From: Bacteroidota bacterium
GTDB lineage: Bacteria; Bacteroidota; Bacteroidia; AKYH767-A; OLB10
Assembly (NCBI GenBank): GCA_016714535.1
Contig: JADKDR010000009.1
Coordinates: 155,145-219,144 of the forward strand
Direction of reading: 5' to 3'
DNA: 64,000 nucleotides
Numbering within the stretch: position 1 is the stretch's first letter; each line of letters opens with the position of its first letter. Made by a program: the position numbers and the translations under genes. This document shows positions 1 through 8,945 of this stretch, in pieces. The notes beneath the pieces were generated by a model, which was not told the origin of the DNA, did not search any database, and saw only the letters and a program-made list of their open reading frames with translations.

Positions 1-1045
1 CAGGTATGGTAGCAATTCCTCCATTGTAATTATTTTGATATACACTAGAAACAGAATTCAGCGTTTTGATAAATGTGCCATTTGCACCCATGGTCCAGGT
101 TGTTCCTGCAATCCAATTACTATTAAGATAATGTGTAGTGCTGGAAGGTAATGAGTCCATCCATGTGCCATTTATCGTAATATCTGTTGCTGCTCCGTTG
201 TTCAAATGCAGATGCGAAAATTTCATATTCAACTGACCACCTGCATCTACAACTACTTCATCTATTCTAAGATTCGAATTATTGTTCCAATAATTTAGTG
301 TATCAATATTTACTGTGTGGCCATTGCGAATGGTAATGGTTCGAGCACCATAAGTAGGAATGGTATCGGCAGCAATCCAGGTAATGTTATCAGCACTATA
401 TTGCCACACGGCTTTATTTTTCCAACTCCCCGATGCAATGGTTCGGTAATATCCACTCGGGTTGCAATTTACCACTAACTCATCTATACGACTTGTGCCA
501 CCTGCAGCAACCGCTGCACCCCCAACACTCGTATTGCTGGTCATAATCCAACGCAAATAAACCGAAGGTTGATTGTTGCACGCTGCCGGTAATGGCACCT
601 GATTTACATATGCTGTTGTTGTTGTAAAATTGTCAGCATTTAGAATTCCAGAAGCTCCGGGTAAGTCAACATACACTCCTGCCAAACCAATTTTATATTG
701 AATTTTCCAATCGCGAGGACCGGTATTTGAGCTGCGTTGCTTGCTTGATACATCCAGATTGCCAAGTCCGGTAGTATTAAATTCTATTTCCCAAAACTTG
801 GTACCATTCCCATTATCCCATCCTGAGCACCAAGCGGCCTGATTATATGCTCCGGTGTTAGTTCCGTAGCCAACTGCTGCGGTACCTCCTGCGGTTATTA
901 ATGTTTTACCAATATTGTTTGGAGTGGTACTTGCATTATTTGCTGCCGAAGTTCCTATAGCTGGAAAATTCCATTCTACAACGGTTAATTGTGCATTAGC
1001 CTCTATGAAAACGGCAAGCAATAATATGAGTAATCGATATTTCAT
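1..1045 (-). CDS. Secreted exoprotein, N-terminal part only
   Basis: An open frame of about 348 codons starts at 1045 and runs off the left edge without a stop, so the C-terminus is missing. It opens with a clear signal peptide (MKYRLLILLLAVFIEANAQ). The body is rich in Asn, Thr and Gly. Around residues 215-275 it has the pattern common in Bacteroidota exoproteins: SGSWKNKAVW, a W-x-A repeat, then TITIRNGHTVNID and a Gly-rich beta strand. Proteins of this kind usually end in a T9SS sorting domain; that end is outside the window, so T9SS export is inferred. No enzyme motif is visible. A TAnnTTTG promoter lies just upstream. Confidence 0.8.
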   Translation of the reverse strand, partial: MKYRLLILLLAVFIEANAQLTVVEWNFPAIGTSAANNASTTPNNIGKTLITAGGTAAVGYGTNTGAYNQAAWCSGWDNGNGTKFWEIEFNTTGLGNLDVSSKQRSSNTGPRDWKIQYKIGLAGVYVDLPGASGILNADNFTTTTAYVNQVPLPAACNNQPSVYLRWIMTSNTSVGGAAVAAGGTSRIDELVVNCNPSGYYRTIASGSWKNKAVWQYSADNITWIAADTIPTYGARTITIRNGHTVNIDTLNYWNNNSNLRIDEVVVDAGGQLNMKFSHLHLNNGAATDITINGTWMDSLPSSTTHYLNSNWIAGTTWTMGANGTFIKTLNSVSSVYQNNYNGGIATIP

Positions 1046-1080
1046 TAAGTGGATTTAATATTTATCCAAAGCAAGTTTTA

Positions 1081-1112
1081 CAAATATAACAATAAATAAA
1101 AATAGCAATCAA
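1081..1112 (-). promoter_or_regulatory. Putative Bacteroidota promoter for the exoprotein gene
   Basis: On the minus strand TATATTTG (1088-1081) fits the TAnnTTTG -7 element. A TTG at 1112-1110 lies 21 bases upstream, near the usual -33 spacing. The -7 element lies 35 bases before the ATG at 1045. Motif match only. Confidence 0.4.
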
Positions 1113-1291
1113 GCAACCTGCAAATATTGCACCTAAGATACCAACAAAGCTGCCTGCACGCATAAATCTACCAAACGGAACCTAACAAGTTGATTGCCAA
1201 GGCACGATAAATTGCAAAAAAAATAATCTGGCTTGGGGGTATTCATCCATTTGGTTGTCTCTATGATATAAACCACTAATAAAACAGAAAA

Positions 1292-1951
1292 ATGAAAAGA
1301 ATACTTAGTTTATTAATCGCTTGCTATTGTATAGCCATTGTATCAAGCTCATGTCGTAAAAATTTTGAAAAGGGTGAAGGCAGCATACGCACCGAAACAA
1401 GAGTGCTATCGGCATTTAACAAAATAGAAGTTGAACTAAGTGCCGAGGTATACATATATAATTCAACCAAGTATGAGGTAGTTGTTAGCGACTATCAAAA
1501 CCTGATTCCGCTAATTAAAACTGAAGTAAACGGAACTAAATTATGCATTGATGCCAAAAATTTCACTTACCTGCGAAACAGCAAATTACGTATTGACATA
1601 TATACCCCTGCCGCTAATCAAATCAACATAAATGGCTCTGCAACGTTAGTGTATGATGAGGTGCCCGGTCTTAGCTCGCTTGACATTACCATTAATGGCA
1701 ATGGCGATATCAGTCTTAGTAAAGGAAGTGCAACCAATGCCACCTATAAAATAAATGGAAGTGGAAACATAAAAGCAGCGATGATGAAAGCTACCTATGT
1801 GAAGGTGGATATAAGCGGTAGTGGCGATGTAAGATGCTATGCCGAAAGAGAGCTTGATATAGAAATTAGCGGAAGTGGCGATGTATACTATCTTGGCAAT
1901 CCTGTAGTACATACAAGCATTAGTGGCTCGGGCAATATTCATAAGATGTAA
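1292..1951 (+). CDS. GIN-domain (DUF2807) lipoprotein
   Basis: 219 residues. Residues 1-20 form a lipoprotein signal ending in VSSSC, with Cys20 as the likely lipidated residue, so the protein is probably anchored to the outer membrane. The rest is the head GIN domain of the DUF2807 family, a right-handed beta-solenoid. This shows in repeated NGSGNI, SGSGDV and INGNGDI turns from about residue 110 to the C-terminus. Such proteins are common in Bacteroidota and have no established biochemical role. The sigma factor gene starts 19 bases after its stop on the same strand, so co-expression is possible. Confidence 0.85.
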   Translation: MKRILSLLIACYCIAIVSSSCRKNFEKGEGSIRTETRVLSAFNKIEVELSAEVYIYNSTKYEVVVSDYQNLIPLIKTEVNGTKLCIDAKNFTYLRNSKLRIDIYTPAANQININGSATLVYDEVPGLSSLDITINGNGDISLSKGSATNATYKINGSGNIKAAMMKATYVKVDISGSGDVRCYAERELDIEISGSGDVYYLGNPVVHTSISGSGNIHKM

Positions 1952-1961
1952 TGAATTAATC

Positions 1962-1969
1962 TAACTTTG
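1962..1969 (+). promoter_or_regulatory. TAnnTTTG element directly before the sigma factor gene
   Basis: TAACTTTG matches the Bacteroidota -7 consensus exactly, but it ends only 1 base before the assigned ATG at 1971 and I see no TTG at the -33 distance. If it is used, the transcript would begin inside the annotated start and translation would need a later non-ATG start. It may be chance. Confidence 0.25.
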
Positions 1970-1970
1970 C

Positions 1971-2552
1971 ATGATTCTACCTCTTGTGCATAACGCCCCA
2001 TCACATACTAATAACATCATTTCTCTCGCTGAAGAATATCAATTTGAAAAATTTTTCAAATTGTATTATGGCAAGTTGTGTGCTTTTGCCTTCAGCTATA
2101 CCAAGGATAAGGATGATGCCGAAGAGGTGGTACAACAACTATTTACTGAGTTGTGGAGCAGCAGGCAAACGGTACAAATGGAACGTATACAATCATATTT
2201 ATACAGCAGTGTTCGCAACAAATGTTTAAATCAAATTAAACATGAAAGGATAAAGCAACAACATGCAATGTATGTGATAAATAGTAGCGAAGAAGCCTCA
2301 GGAGGAATGCAGAAACTTGAAGTGAAAGAATTGCAGAAAAAAATAAACGAAGCCATCGAATCGCTCCCTGACCAGTGCAAACTCGTTTTTAAAATGAACC
2401 GCATAGAAGGAATGCGCTATGGCGAAATTGCGCTTGCCACCAACCTAAGTCCTAAAACGGTAGAAAACCATATTGGCAGAGCTTTAAAAATACTGCGTAC
2501 CAACCTTAAAGATTTTATGATATTGATAATGATTTATAAACTTTATATGTAA
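1971..2552 (+). CDS. ECF RNA polymerase sigma factor, FecI-like
   Basis: 193 residues, the usual size for Bacteroidota ECF sigma factors. Region 2 spans about residues 25-95 (FEKFFKLYYGKLCAFAFSY, then DAEEVVQQLFTELW). Region 4 spans about 125-180, with the helix-turn-helix at LSPKTVENHIGRALKILR. It should direct RNA polymerase to a small set of envelope genes and be held by the FecR-type protein encoded 5 bases downstream. The ATG at 1971 is the only ATG before region 2. Sigma, anti-sigma and an STN-domain protein in a row match the FecI-FecR-FecA signalling layout, although the outer-membrane partner here is not a recognisable TonB receptor. Confidence 0.9.
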   Translation: MILPLVHNAPSHTNNIISLAEEYQFEKFFKLYYGKLCAFAFSYTKDKDDAEEVVQQLFTELWSSRQTVQMERIQSYLYSSVRNKCLNQIKHERIKQQHAMYVINSSEEASGGMQKLEVKELQKKINEAIESLPDQCKLVFKMNRIEGMRYGEIALATNLSPKTVENHIGRALKILRTNLKDFMILIMIYKLYM

Positions 2553-2557
2553 ATAAA

Positions 2558-3544
2558 TTGAAACCAACTGAAGACATAGATATACTGCTGGCAAAATATT
2601 TTGCTGCTGAAACGAACGCTGAACAGGAAAGTTATATTGAAAAGTGGCGTTCGCTTTCAGAAGAAAATGAGTTGCTGTTTGTTCAGAGTGCACAAGTGTT
2701 TGCAATGGCAGACACTTCATTTGGCACAAATGAATTTGACACTAATCCAGCCTGGAATAAAATTAAGGAAAAGAAAACAGGTCGTACTATTCCGTTTAAT
2801 TCATTTAGATTCAACTTTGTAAACATAGCTGCCTCCATTTTACTTGTTGCGGGACTTTCTTTTGTTTGGTTTAAATATAAATCAACAGATAGTGAGACAC
2901 ACCTGTATACCTTAAAAACAACTGATAAAATTCTTAATGGCACCTTGCCCGATGGGAGCACGTTTACCTTAAATCGTCATAGTGCTATAACCTATGATAC
3001 GGTATTGTTCTCTAAAAATCGCACCTTAGCCATGCAAGGCGAAGGATTTTTTACAGTTGTACATAATGATCGTAATCCTTTTAAAATAGAAACCAACGGT
3101 TTAATTATTACAGATATAGGCACCTCCTTTAATGTAAAGTCACTTAACAACGGACTTGTGCAGGTAAACGTAAAAGAAGGCATAGTAGAACTTGATAACG
3201 AATCCATAGAGTCACAACAGATTAAAGCTGGCGAACAAGCAAATTATCTGTTAGCAAATCATTCATTAACAAAAACAGAAATTACCGATAAGAACTACAC
3301 CGCATACATGGATAAGGTATTAATATTTGATAATGTTCCATTAGTAGAAATAACACGCACTTTGGCCGATGTGTATGCATGCACATTTGAGTATGCAAAC
3401 AAGGAGTTGATGAATTGTCGATTTACAGGAACATTTAATAACGAGTCGCTTGATGATATATTGAAGATAATTACTGAAACATTAAAACTTACCGAAACTA
3501 AAAACGAGAGCAATTATGTTATCAATGGACCGGGCTGTAACTAA
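2558..3544 (+). CDS. FecR-type anti-sigma factor (DUF4974 C-terminus)
   Basis: 328 residues, starting at a TTG 5 bases after the sigma factor stop; no ATG lies in a suitable place. Residues 1-80 are the cytoplasmic sigma-binding part, 88-106 a single membrane helix, and about 110-215 the periplasmic FecR domain (LPDGSTFTLNRHSAITYD, then IGTSFNVKS). Residues 250-320 are the STN-like DUF4974 domain (FDNVPLVEITRTLADVY, CRFTGTFNNESLDDILKII). It should sequester the upstream sigma factor until the periplasmic part receives a signal. Its 3' end overlaps the start of the STN-repeat gene by 29 bases, so the three genes are probably translationally coupled. Confidence 0.9.
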   Translation: MKPTEDIDILLAKYFAAETNAEQESYIEKWRSLSEENELLFVQSAQVFAMADTSFGTNEFDTNPAWNKIKEKKTGRTIPFNSFRFNFVNIAASILLVAGLSFVWFKYKSTDSETHLYTLKTTDKILNGTLPDGSTFTLNRHSAITYDTVLFSKNRTLAMQGEGFFTVVHNDRNPFKIETNGLIITDIGTSFNVKSLNNGLVQVNVKEGIVELDNESIESQQIKAGEQANYLLANHSLTKTEITDKNYTAYMDKVLIFDNVPLVEITRTLADVYACTFEYANKELMNCRFTGTFNNESLDDILKIITETLKLTETKNESNYVINGPGCN

Positions 3545-5377
3545 CACCATATTAGTTCTGTTAATCATGCTGATTAACTTATCGACTAAGGCGCAAGAGT
3601 CCAACTTGCTTGAGCAGTCAATTACGCTGGATGTAAGAGAACAAACTGTAGCAAACATACTTCGCCTTATAGAAGAACAGGCTAAATTTACTTTCGTATA
3701 CAGTACCAATCAGGTCAATGTGAGTAGTATTAAAACTTTAAAAGTTTCCAATTCGCGAATTCGTGAGGTGCTGAATATGCTGTTCGAAAACAAGGTTGTA
3801 TATAAGCAACGGGGTAATCATATTATTTTGCAACCATCACCAACTGCATCGAGAATTAGAATTGATGGATATATCATAGATGGGATTACAAATAAAAAAA
3901 TTTCGCAAGCAAGTATTTTCGATAAAGTGCGCAGAGTATCAGCAATAAGTAATAAATACGGATATTATGTTTTGCAGCTAGAACCCGGCAAAGACAAACT
4001 CAAACTATTTGTAAACAAGCAGAACTATAAAGACACTGTAGTTTATGTTGCTTACCAAAACAACAAATCAATAAATATAGAAATTTATCCGGCACAGGAA
4101 TCACAAGATAGCACCGGGTCAATAGATACAACTCGAATTACAATTGATAGCGCGCAGAATAGCATTGATAACTTTGCTTTGGTAAAGTTGCTTACCAGCG
4201 AACTCGAGCAGGTGCATTCTCAAAATATTAAAGACACCATGCATCGCAGGTTTCAGGTATCCTTCTTGCCTTATATTGGTACCAACATGCATCTTAGTGG
4301 GCAGGTTGTAAACGATGTTTCTCTAAATATTCTAGGAGGCTACAATATGGGAGTGACCGGTACCGAAGTTGGTTTGTTTATGAATATGAATCGTGGTGAT
4401 GTTAAAAAAATTCAAGTGGCGGGCTTTGGCAATATTAATGGAGGCCATACATCCGGATTTCAGGCAGCAGGTTTTTTAACTTTAATAAAAGAACAACCAA
4501 GGGAGTACAACTTGCAGGATTTACAAATATTAACGGTGACAGTACACGTGGACTGTCAATTAGTGGATTTGCCAATTACTACAGGTTACCTGTGCATGGC
4601 TTGATCTTAGCAGGATTTAGCAACACCTGCTACGATGATAATCATGCATTATCGTTAGCGGGGTTTATGAATTTAAATAATGGCTATGCATCGCATTGGC
4701 AAATAGCGGGAGGCGTAAACGCCTCCCGCAAAAAAGCGCGCGGATTACAATTAGCCGGTATTGCTAATATAAATGCGGATACGTTGCATGGCTCTCAAAT
4801 AGCAGGTGTACTTAATGTTGCACGCAGAACTGTAGGTTTACAGATAGGGTTAATAAATGTAGCTGATAGTGTAACCAAGGGTTCCTTTGGCTTCCTTAGT
4901 TTTGTAAGAAAGGGGGTGCATCAACTTGAGATAAGCACCAACGAAACCTTTGCCTATAATGCAGTATTGCGCACAGGTTCTCACAAATTTTACACCGCCT
5001 TGTATGCCGGCATGCAACCTTATAGTGGAGCATCAGCAATTCAATACTACGGATATGGTATTGGTTACAATGTGAAGCTTTCAAAAAAGTCTAATCTTAA
5101 TCTCGATTTAAGCTCGCATCAATTGGTTCGTGATTTTAATTTTAATAGTTATAATCCGTATGCACGGTTTGATGTAACTTACGAATATTTTATCGGGAAG
5201 AAAATTGCCATTACCGCAGGACCATCAATTGCAGCACTTGGCAACAGTTTGTCAACATGGAATACGGTACCCAGCTACGAGGCAGTATTACCAAATATAA
5301 ATACGTATCAGCAAAACATTGGAAATTATAATTATACTTATTGGTTTGGAGCTAAAGCAGGAATCCGATTTTTCTAA
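3516..5377 (+). CDS. STN-domain outer-membrane protein with 16-residue surface repeats (one frameshift)
   Basis: About 621 residues once one base is restored. A signal peptide (residues 1-26) is followed by an STN/secretin domain (about 32-110: LDVREQTVANILRLIEE) and a carboxypeptidase-like regulatory domain (about 113-190). From about residue 285 there is a long run of A-G-F-x-N repeats spaced exactly 16 residues apart, resembling LA_2272-type surface repeats, then a C-terminal beta-barrel-like region ending WFGAKAGIRFF. As sequenced, the frame breaks at the T-run 4472-4477. A seventh T rejoins both halves and gives a perfect 16-residue unit. There is no TonB plug. Coupled to the ECF/FecR pair, it probably receives or relays a surface signal through its STN domain; that role is inferred. 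Confidence 0.75.
4706..4729 (+). repeat. Perfect 24-nt hairpin inside the surface-repeat gene
   Basis: A 10-base arm (GCGGGAGGCG) and its exact complement are separated by TAAA, then followed by a run of A. It encodes the one repeat unit that departs from consensus (AGGVNASRKK instead of AGF-x-N-x-N) yet keeps the 16-residue spacing. It has no T-tract on the coding strand, so it is not a standard terminator. It may be an inserted palindromic repeat that preserved the frame. Confidence 0.6.
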
Positions 5378-5410
5378 AGTATAACATGGAGATTTCAAAT
5401 GAAATGTTGT

Positions 5411-6130
5411 TTAATCTCCTCCACAGCCAGAACTGCAACTACTGCAGCTATTGGAGTCGCCAGCCGAATCCGAAGATGAACTATCAGTACCCATATCGTC
5501 CCAACTTGCTCCGGCACCACCACCACCGAATTCGCCATTACCAAATTCCACCTCGCCCATATCTATACCCGGAAACATAGATATTAAAGGAGCCACATAT
5601 TCACTTGTTCCTGAGCTATCAGAGCTAATTGAGCTTCCATACTCTTTGTGCTTTAAAGGAGCACCCTTGAACTTTGTTTCATCCCAAATATCGGAAGGAG
5701 GTTCCATTCCAAATTCAACTTTGTAAAGTTGAATTGTTTGGAAATATTGCGCTTGAAATGCTTCTGTTTGACTTTCCAAAGAAACTAACTCGGGGCTATG
5801 ATCAAAGTTATGATGAATTACTTCTGTACAAAAATTACGATAACCTGCACTAAACAATAAGTGCTCGTGCCACACCTGATCGATTGCCTTGGATGGGGTC
5901 ACACTAAAATCACTCACTACACCCAGGTAAACAAACTTCTTGTACTCCCAAATTGCCTTTCGTGTAAATCCCTTTGCCCATTTTAATTTACGCGAAAGTT
6001 TATGTGCAAAGGATTTAGCCGAAGGATGCTGTCCTCCGAATTTCGCAACAATCTCATCCCATAAGTGCGTTGGTACCAGATGATCAAATTGGTAATTCGC
6101 AATGTTTAACCACAGCGCCTTTTTGTTCAT
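5411..6130 (-). CDS. GRDP-like protein with Gly/Cys-rich tail
   Basis: 239 residues, no signal peptide or membrane helix. Residues about 75-105 carry the pattern typical of the glycine-rich domain-containing protein family (PSKAIDQVWHEHLLFSAGY followed by a Cys), with the D-x-x-W-H-x-H-L core. The last 60 residues are low complexity: a Gly/Ser stretch and a Cys-rich end (SCSSCSSGCGGD) like the tails of TIGR04222-type proteins. The biochemical function is unknown; the clustered Cys could bind metal. It is convergent with the surface-repeat gene and starts 16 bases after the channel gene stop on the same strand, so the two may form an operon. Confidence 0.65.
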   Translation of the reverse strand: MNKKALWLNIANYQFDHLVPTHLWDEIVAKFGGQHPSAKSFAHKLSRKLKWAKGFTRKAIWEYKKFVYLGVVSDFSVTPSKAIDQVWHEHLLFSAGYRNFCTEVIHHNFDHSPELVSLESQTEAFQAQYFQTIQLYKVEFGMEPPSDIWDETKFKGAPLKHKEYGSSISSDSSGTSEYVAPLISMFPGIDMGEVEFGNGEFGGGGAGASWDDMGTDSSSSDSAGDSNSCSSCSSGCGGD

Positions 6131-6145
6131 GTTATGCTTGTTTAA

Positions 6146-7339
6146 TTATTTGCTCTCTGTTGAATGATGATGTTTCTTTTCCAACACCGAAACCAATTTC
6201 TCTGCAGCAATAAAAGACATACTTTTTGTTAAGTGTATATCAAACTTTTCCTTAATAACGATGGCCATCGATTCGTCTAATATTCTTAACACCAGTCGAA
6301 TATTGGGTTGAAAATAACGTGCATTCAAGCCAATCTCAAGGTTTCCATAGTCATCATCAATAGCCGAAATCAAAGCGCGACAATGTTCTGCACCAACATC
6401 TTCTAATACATAAGGTAAGCGGGCATCTCCGTTATATACATCCACATCAAGGTTTCTAAAATACTCGATATTAGGCGAATCCTGATTTGATTCAACTATA
6501 ATTATTTTCTCACCTTTCTTTATTAGCTCATCAGCTATAAAATAACCAAGGCGGCCAAGCCCACAAAGTATAATATGATTCTTGTAGTTATATTTTTTTC
6601 TGCCCATCAAGCGTTGAGCTCTGCTTTTTAATACTCTGTCAAGTATCAATGAAAATATCAACCATAAAAAGATGGATGAACTAAGTATTACGATTATTCC
6701 AACAATCTTGCTTAAAGCTGCAGTTTTAATAAGATTAAAATCGCCATAGCCAACAGTTGACATCGTTACCACAATAAAATAAAGCGAATCTAGCCAGGAT
6801 AAGTGCTCAACAAAATGAAAATAGGATACAGCAGCAAAAGTGAGCAACCCAAATAACGAAATCAAGATAATTAGTAACAAGTTATTTGAGAACTTTGTCT
6901 TTCTCAATCGGGATGGTTTGTTCTTAAGCTTTTGGTTGACTGAATACTGTCCCTCTAACGCCTCCACAAAAGCGGGTGCTACTATTTTTGCAGGATTTAG
7001 TATGGTGAGATTGGCATGCGCCATTTTTAAGTGTGGCCTAATATTTTCATTGAAAAGCGAAGCGGTTATTGGCATATCAGGGTAAAGAGCAATTAAAGCA
7101 ATAACTACTTCAAAGCTATCTTCGTCTTTTTCAAAGAGGACATAAATCATTGCAAATGACTTCATATCCAAATCCGAAAAATAATTATTTATCTCACTAA
7201 TAGTAGATGATTCGCTGCCGGGCAAATGCGTATTTAAATTAGTTAAGTGGGTTACCTTATAACCCTTTTCAGTTAATCGTTGTTTGGTAGGCTTGGTAAA
7301 GTGTCCGTTACCTAACAATAATACAGCTCCCTTATACAT
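6146..7339 (-). CDS. Two-helix potassium channel with TrkA-N (RCK) domain
   Basis: 397 residues. The pore module has membrane helices at about 153-173 and 211-233, with the selectivity filter TVGYGD at 195-200. A cytoplasmic RCK/TrkA-N Rossmann domain follows from about 253 (HIILCGLGRLG), with a nucleotide-binding Gly-rich loop and an acidic residue after the second strand (IIIVES). Before the pore is a 140-residue soluble region that itself starts with a Rossmann-like strand and Gly turn (AVLLLGNG), so the channel may carry two regulatory domains. It should conduct potassium across the inner membrane under nucleotide control. Confidence 0.88.
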   Translation of the reverse strand: MYKGAVLLLGNGHFTKPTKQRLTEKGYKVTHLTNLNTHLPGSESSTISEINNYFSDLDMKSFAMIYVLFEKDEDSFEVVIALIALYPDMPITASLFNENIRPHLKMAHANLTILNPAKIVAPAFVEALEGQYSVNQKLKNKPSRLRKTKFSNNLLLIILISLFGLLTFAAVSYFHFVEHLSWLDSLYFIVVTMSTVGYGDFNLIKTAALSKIVGIIVILSSSIFLWLIFSLILDRVLKSRAQRLMGRKKYNYKNHIILCGLGRLGYFIADELIKKGEKIIIVESNQDSPNIEYFRNLDVDVYNGDARLPYVLEDVGAEHCRALISAIDDDYGNLEIGLNARYFQPNIRLVLRILDESMAIVIKEKFDIHLTKSMSFIAAEKLVSVLEKKHHHSTESK

Positions 7340-7470
7340 TGATCCGGTAATCTTATACGTTATTTTATAATTTGCCTAATATTTTGCAATACTAGTAATA
7401 TGATTTATATATCATCCATTTCACACTTAATTTAGCAATTTACCAATGTAAAATTGCTTAGCATTAAAAC

Positions 7471-8931
7471 ATGTTCGCTGGAAAACAGTTATTTCCCTCG
7501 ATGCATTTTTTGCGTCACTGTTTTAATAAATATACATTTACCAGCAAAAATAGACTTAACCAGAATCTCTTACCCTGCTTATTGCTTATGCGCATCATTG
7601 GGTTTTTATTAATTTCAGTAGCAACCATCATCCTGTTGCTATGCATGTTTTATCTAGATGATACTGAAAACAACTTCATACGTGCTCTACTAACCGTAGT
7701 GCCTTCTGTATGTTTACCTTTAGGCTTAAGCTTTTTATTTTTTAACAGCGAAACAAAATTATTTGATTTAGTCCTGCGTATATTTCAGGCTGTATCGCTC
7801 CTCTTAATACTTGGTGGAATTGCTTTACAATTAGTGAGAAATGGTAATGCATTTATTTTTATGCTAACCGGGGCACTTGGTTACACATTTGCCTACGCTC
7901 CATTGCAACTGAAAAAAGATTATAATCAATGGCAAAGCCTAAGTCAAAGCAAGTTTTATAGCGCATTGCTAAGCATAATAAATTTTTATGGAGTAAGTGC
8001 ATTGGTAATCGGCACTTTGTTTAAACTAATGCATTGGCGTGGCGCCAATTTTATGCTTATATCAGGCATGGTGGTTGCTATTGCTTCACTTTGGTTTTGG
8101 AATTATCTGTATAAAAAAGTTATGCTTGAAAAAATTGAAATCGAAAAAAACATCAAGTACGCATTTGACGAATTAGACAAGAGCATAACCTATGCCACCC
8201 GCATACAGAAAGCGAAATTACCACGCACCGAAGTTATTTACAAAAAATTTCAGCAATCGTTTGTTCTTTACAAACCAAAAGAAAAAATGAGTGGCGATTT
8301 TTACTTTTACAGCGAACCGGGCTCCAACGCTTGCTTTATAGCTGCTGCCGACTGCACAGGCCATGGTATACCTGGGGCTATTTTAAGTATGGTAGGTTCC
8401 GAAAAATTATTTGAACACTCGCGACCACATGCTACTGCCGGGCAGGTTCTCATGAATCTGAATAATGGACTGCGTGCATCCCTGCGCCTGCGCGATAATA
8501 ATTCCGGTATCAATGATGGTATGGACATAGCCATTTGTCGGTTTAACGAAATAGATAATCAACTTACTACCATAGAATTTGCAGGAGCCAAAAGGCCACT
8601 GCTTATTGTACGTAAAGACAGTACCGAAATTGAAGAAATAAAAGGCAACAAAACTTCTATAGGAGAGCAGGAAGCCGATGAATCTACTTTTACTACGCAT
8701 ACCATTAACCTAAATAAGGGTGACACCATTTACCTTACTTCGGATGGGTATGCCGATACTTTTAGCGCAGCTGATAAAAAACTTACTACCAAGAAGTTTA
8801 AGCAAATGTTGATTGATATTCAGACTATGACGATGGATGAGCAGGCAAAACACTTAGATGACTTTATCGAAAAATGGAAAGGCGGATGCGAACAAACCGA
8901 TGATATACTCGTAATTGGTGTAAGGGTATAA
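7471..8931 (+). CDS. Membrane-bound SpoIIE/PP2C-type serine phosphatase
   Basis: 486 residues from the first ATG. The ATG at 7588 is the more likely start because the preceding 39 residues look unlike a protein N-terminus and a membrane helix begins right after it. Five or six membrane helices fill residues 40-215, including FKLMHWRGANFMLISGM, a signature shared with the gliding protein GldL. The C-terminal half is a PP2C-like phosphatase domain (GDFYFY, AAADCTGHGIPGA, then TSDGYADTFS near the end) with Asp residues placed for metal binding. It probably dephosphorylates a serine on an anti-sigma-antagonist-like partner; no such partner is encoded nearby. Confidence 0.85.
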   Translation: MFAGKQLFPSMHFLRHCFNKYTFTSKNRLNQNLLPCLLLMRIIGFLLISVATIILLLCMFYLDDTENNFIRALLTVVPSVCLPLGLSFLFFNSETKLFDLVLRIFQAVSLLLILGGIALQLVRNGNAFIFMLTGALGYTFAYAPLQLKKDYNQWQSLSQSKFYSALLSIINFYGVSALVIGTLFKLMHWRGANFMLISGMVVAIASLWFWNYLYKKVMLEKIEIEKNIKYAFDELDKSITYATRIQKAKLPRTEVIYKKFQQSFVLYKPKEKMSGDFYFYSEPGSNACFIAAADCTGHGIPGAILSMVGSEKLFEHSRPHATAGQVLMNLNNGLRASLRLRDNNSGINDGMDIAICRFNEIDNQLTTIEFAGAKRPLLIVRKDSTEIEEIKGNKTSIGEQEADESTFTTHTINLNKGDTIYLTSDGYADTFSAADKKLTTKKFKQMLIDIQTMTMDEQAKHLDDFIEKWKGGCEQTDDILVIGVRV

Positions 8932-8945
8932 GGTAACCGTTACAA

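Noticed and set aside
4592..5377. Separate plus-strand gene for the second half of the surface-repeat protein
   Set aside because: Its start lies in mid-repeat with no signal peptide, and one extra T upstream fuses it in perfect period with the first half.
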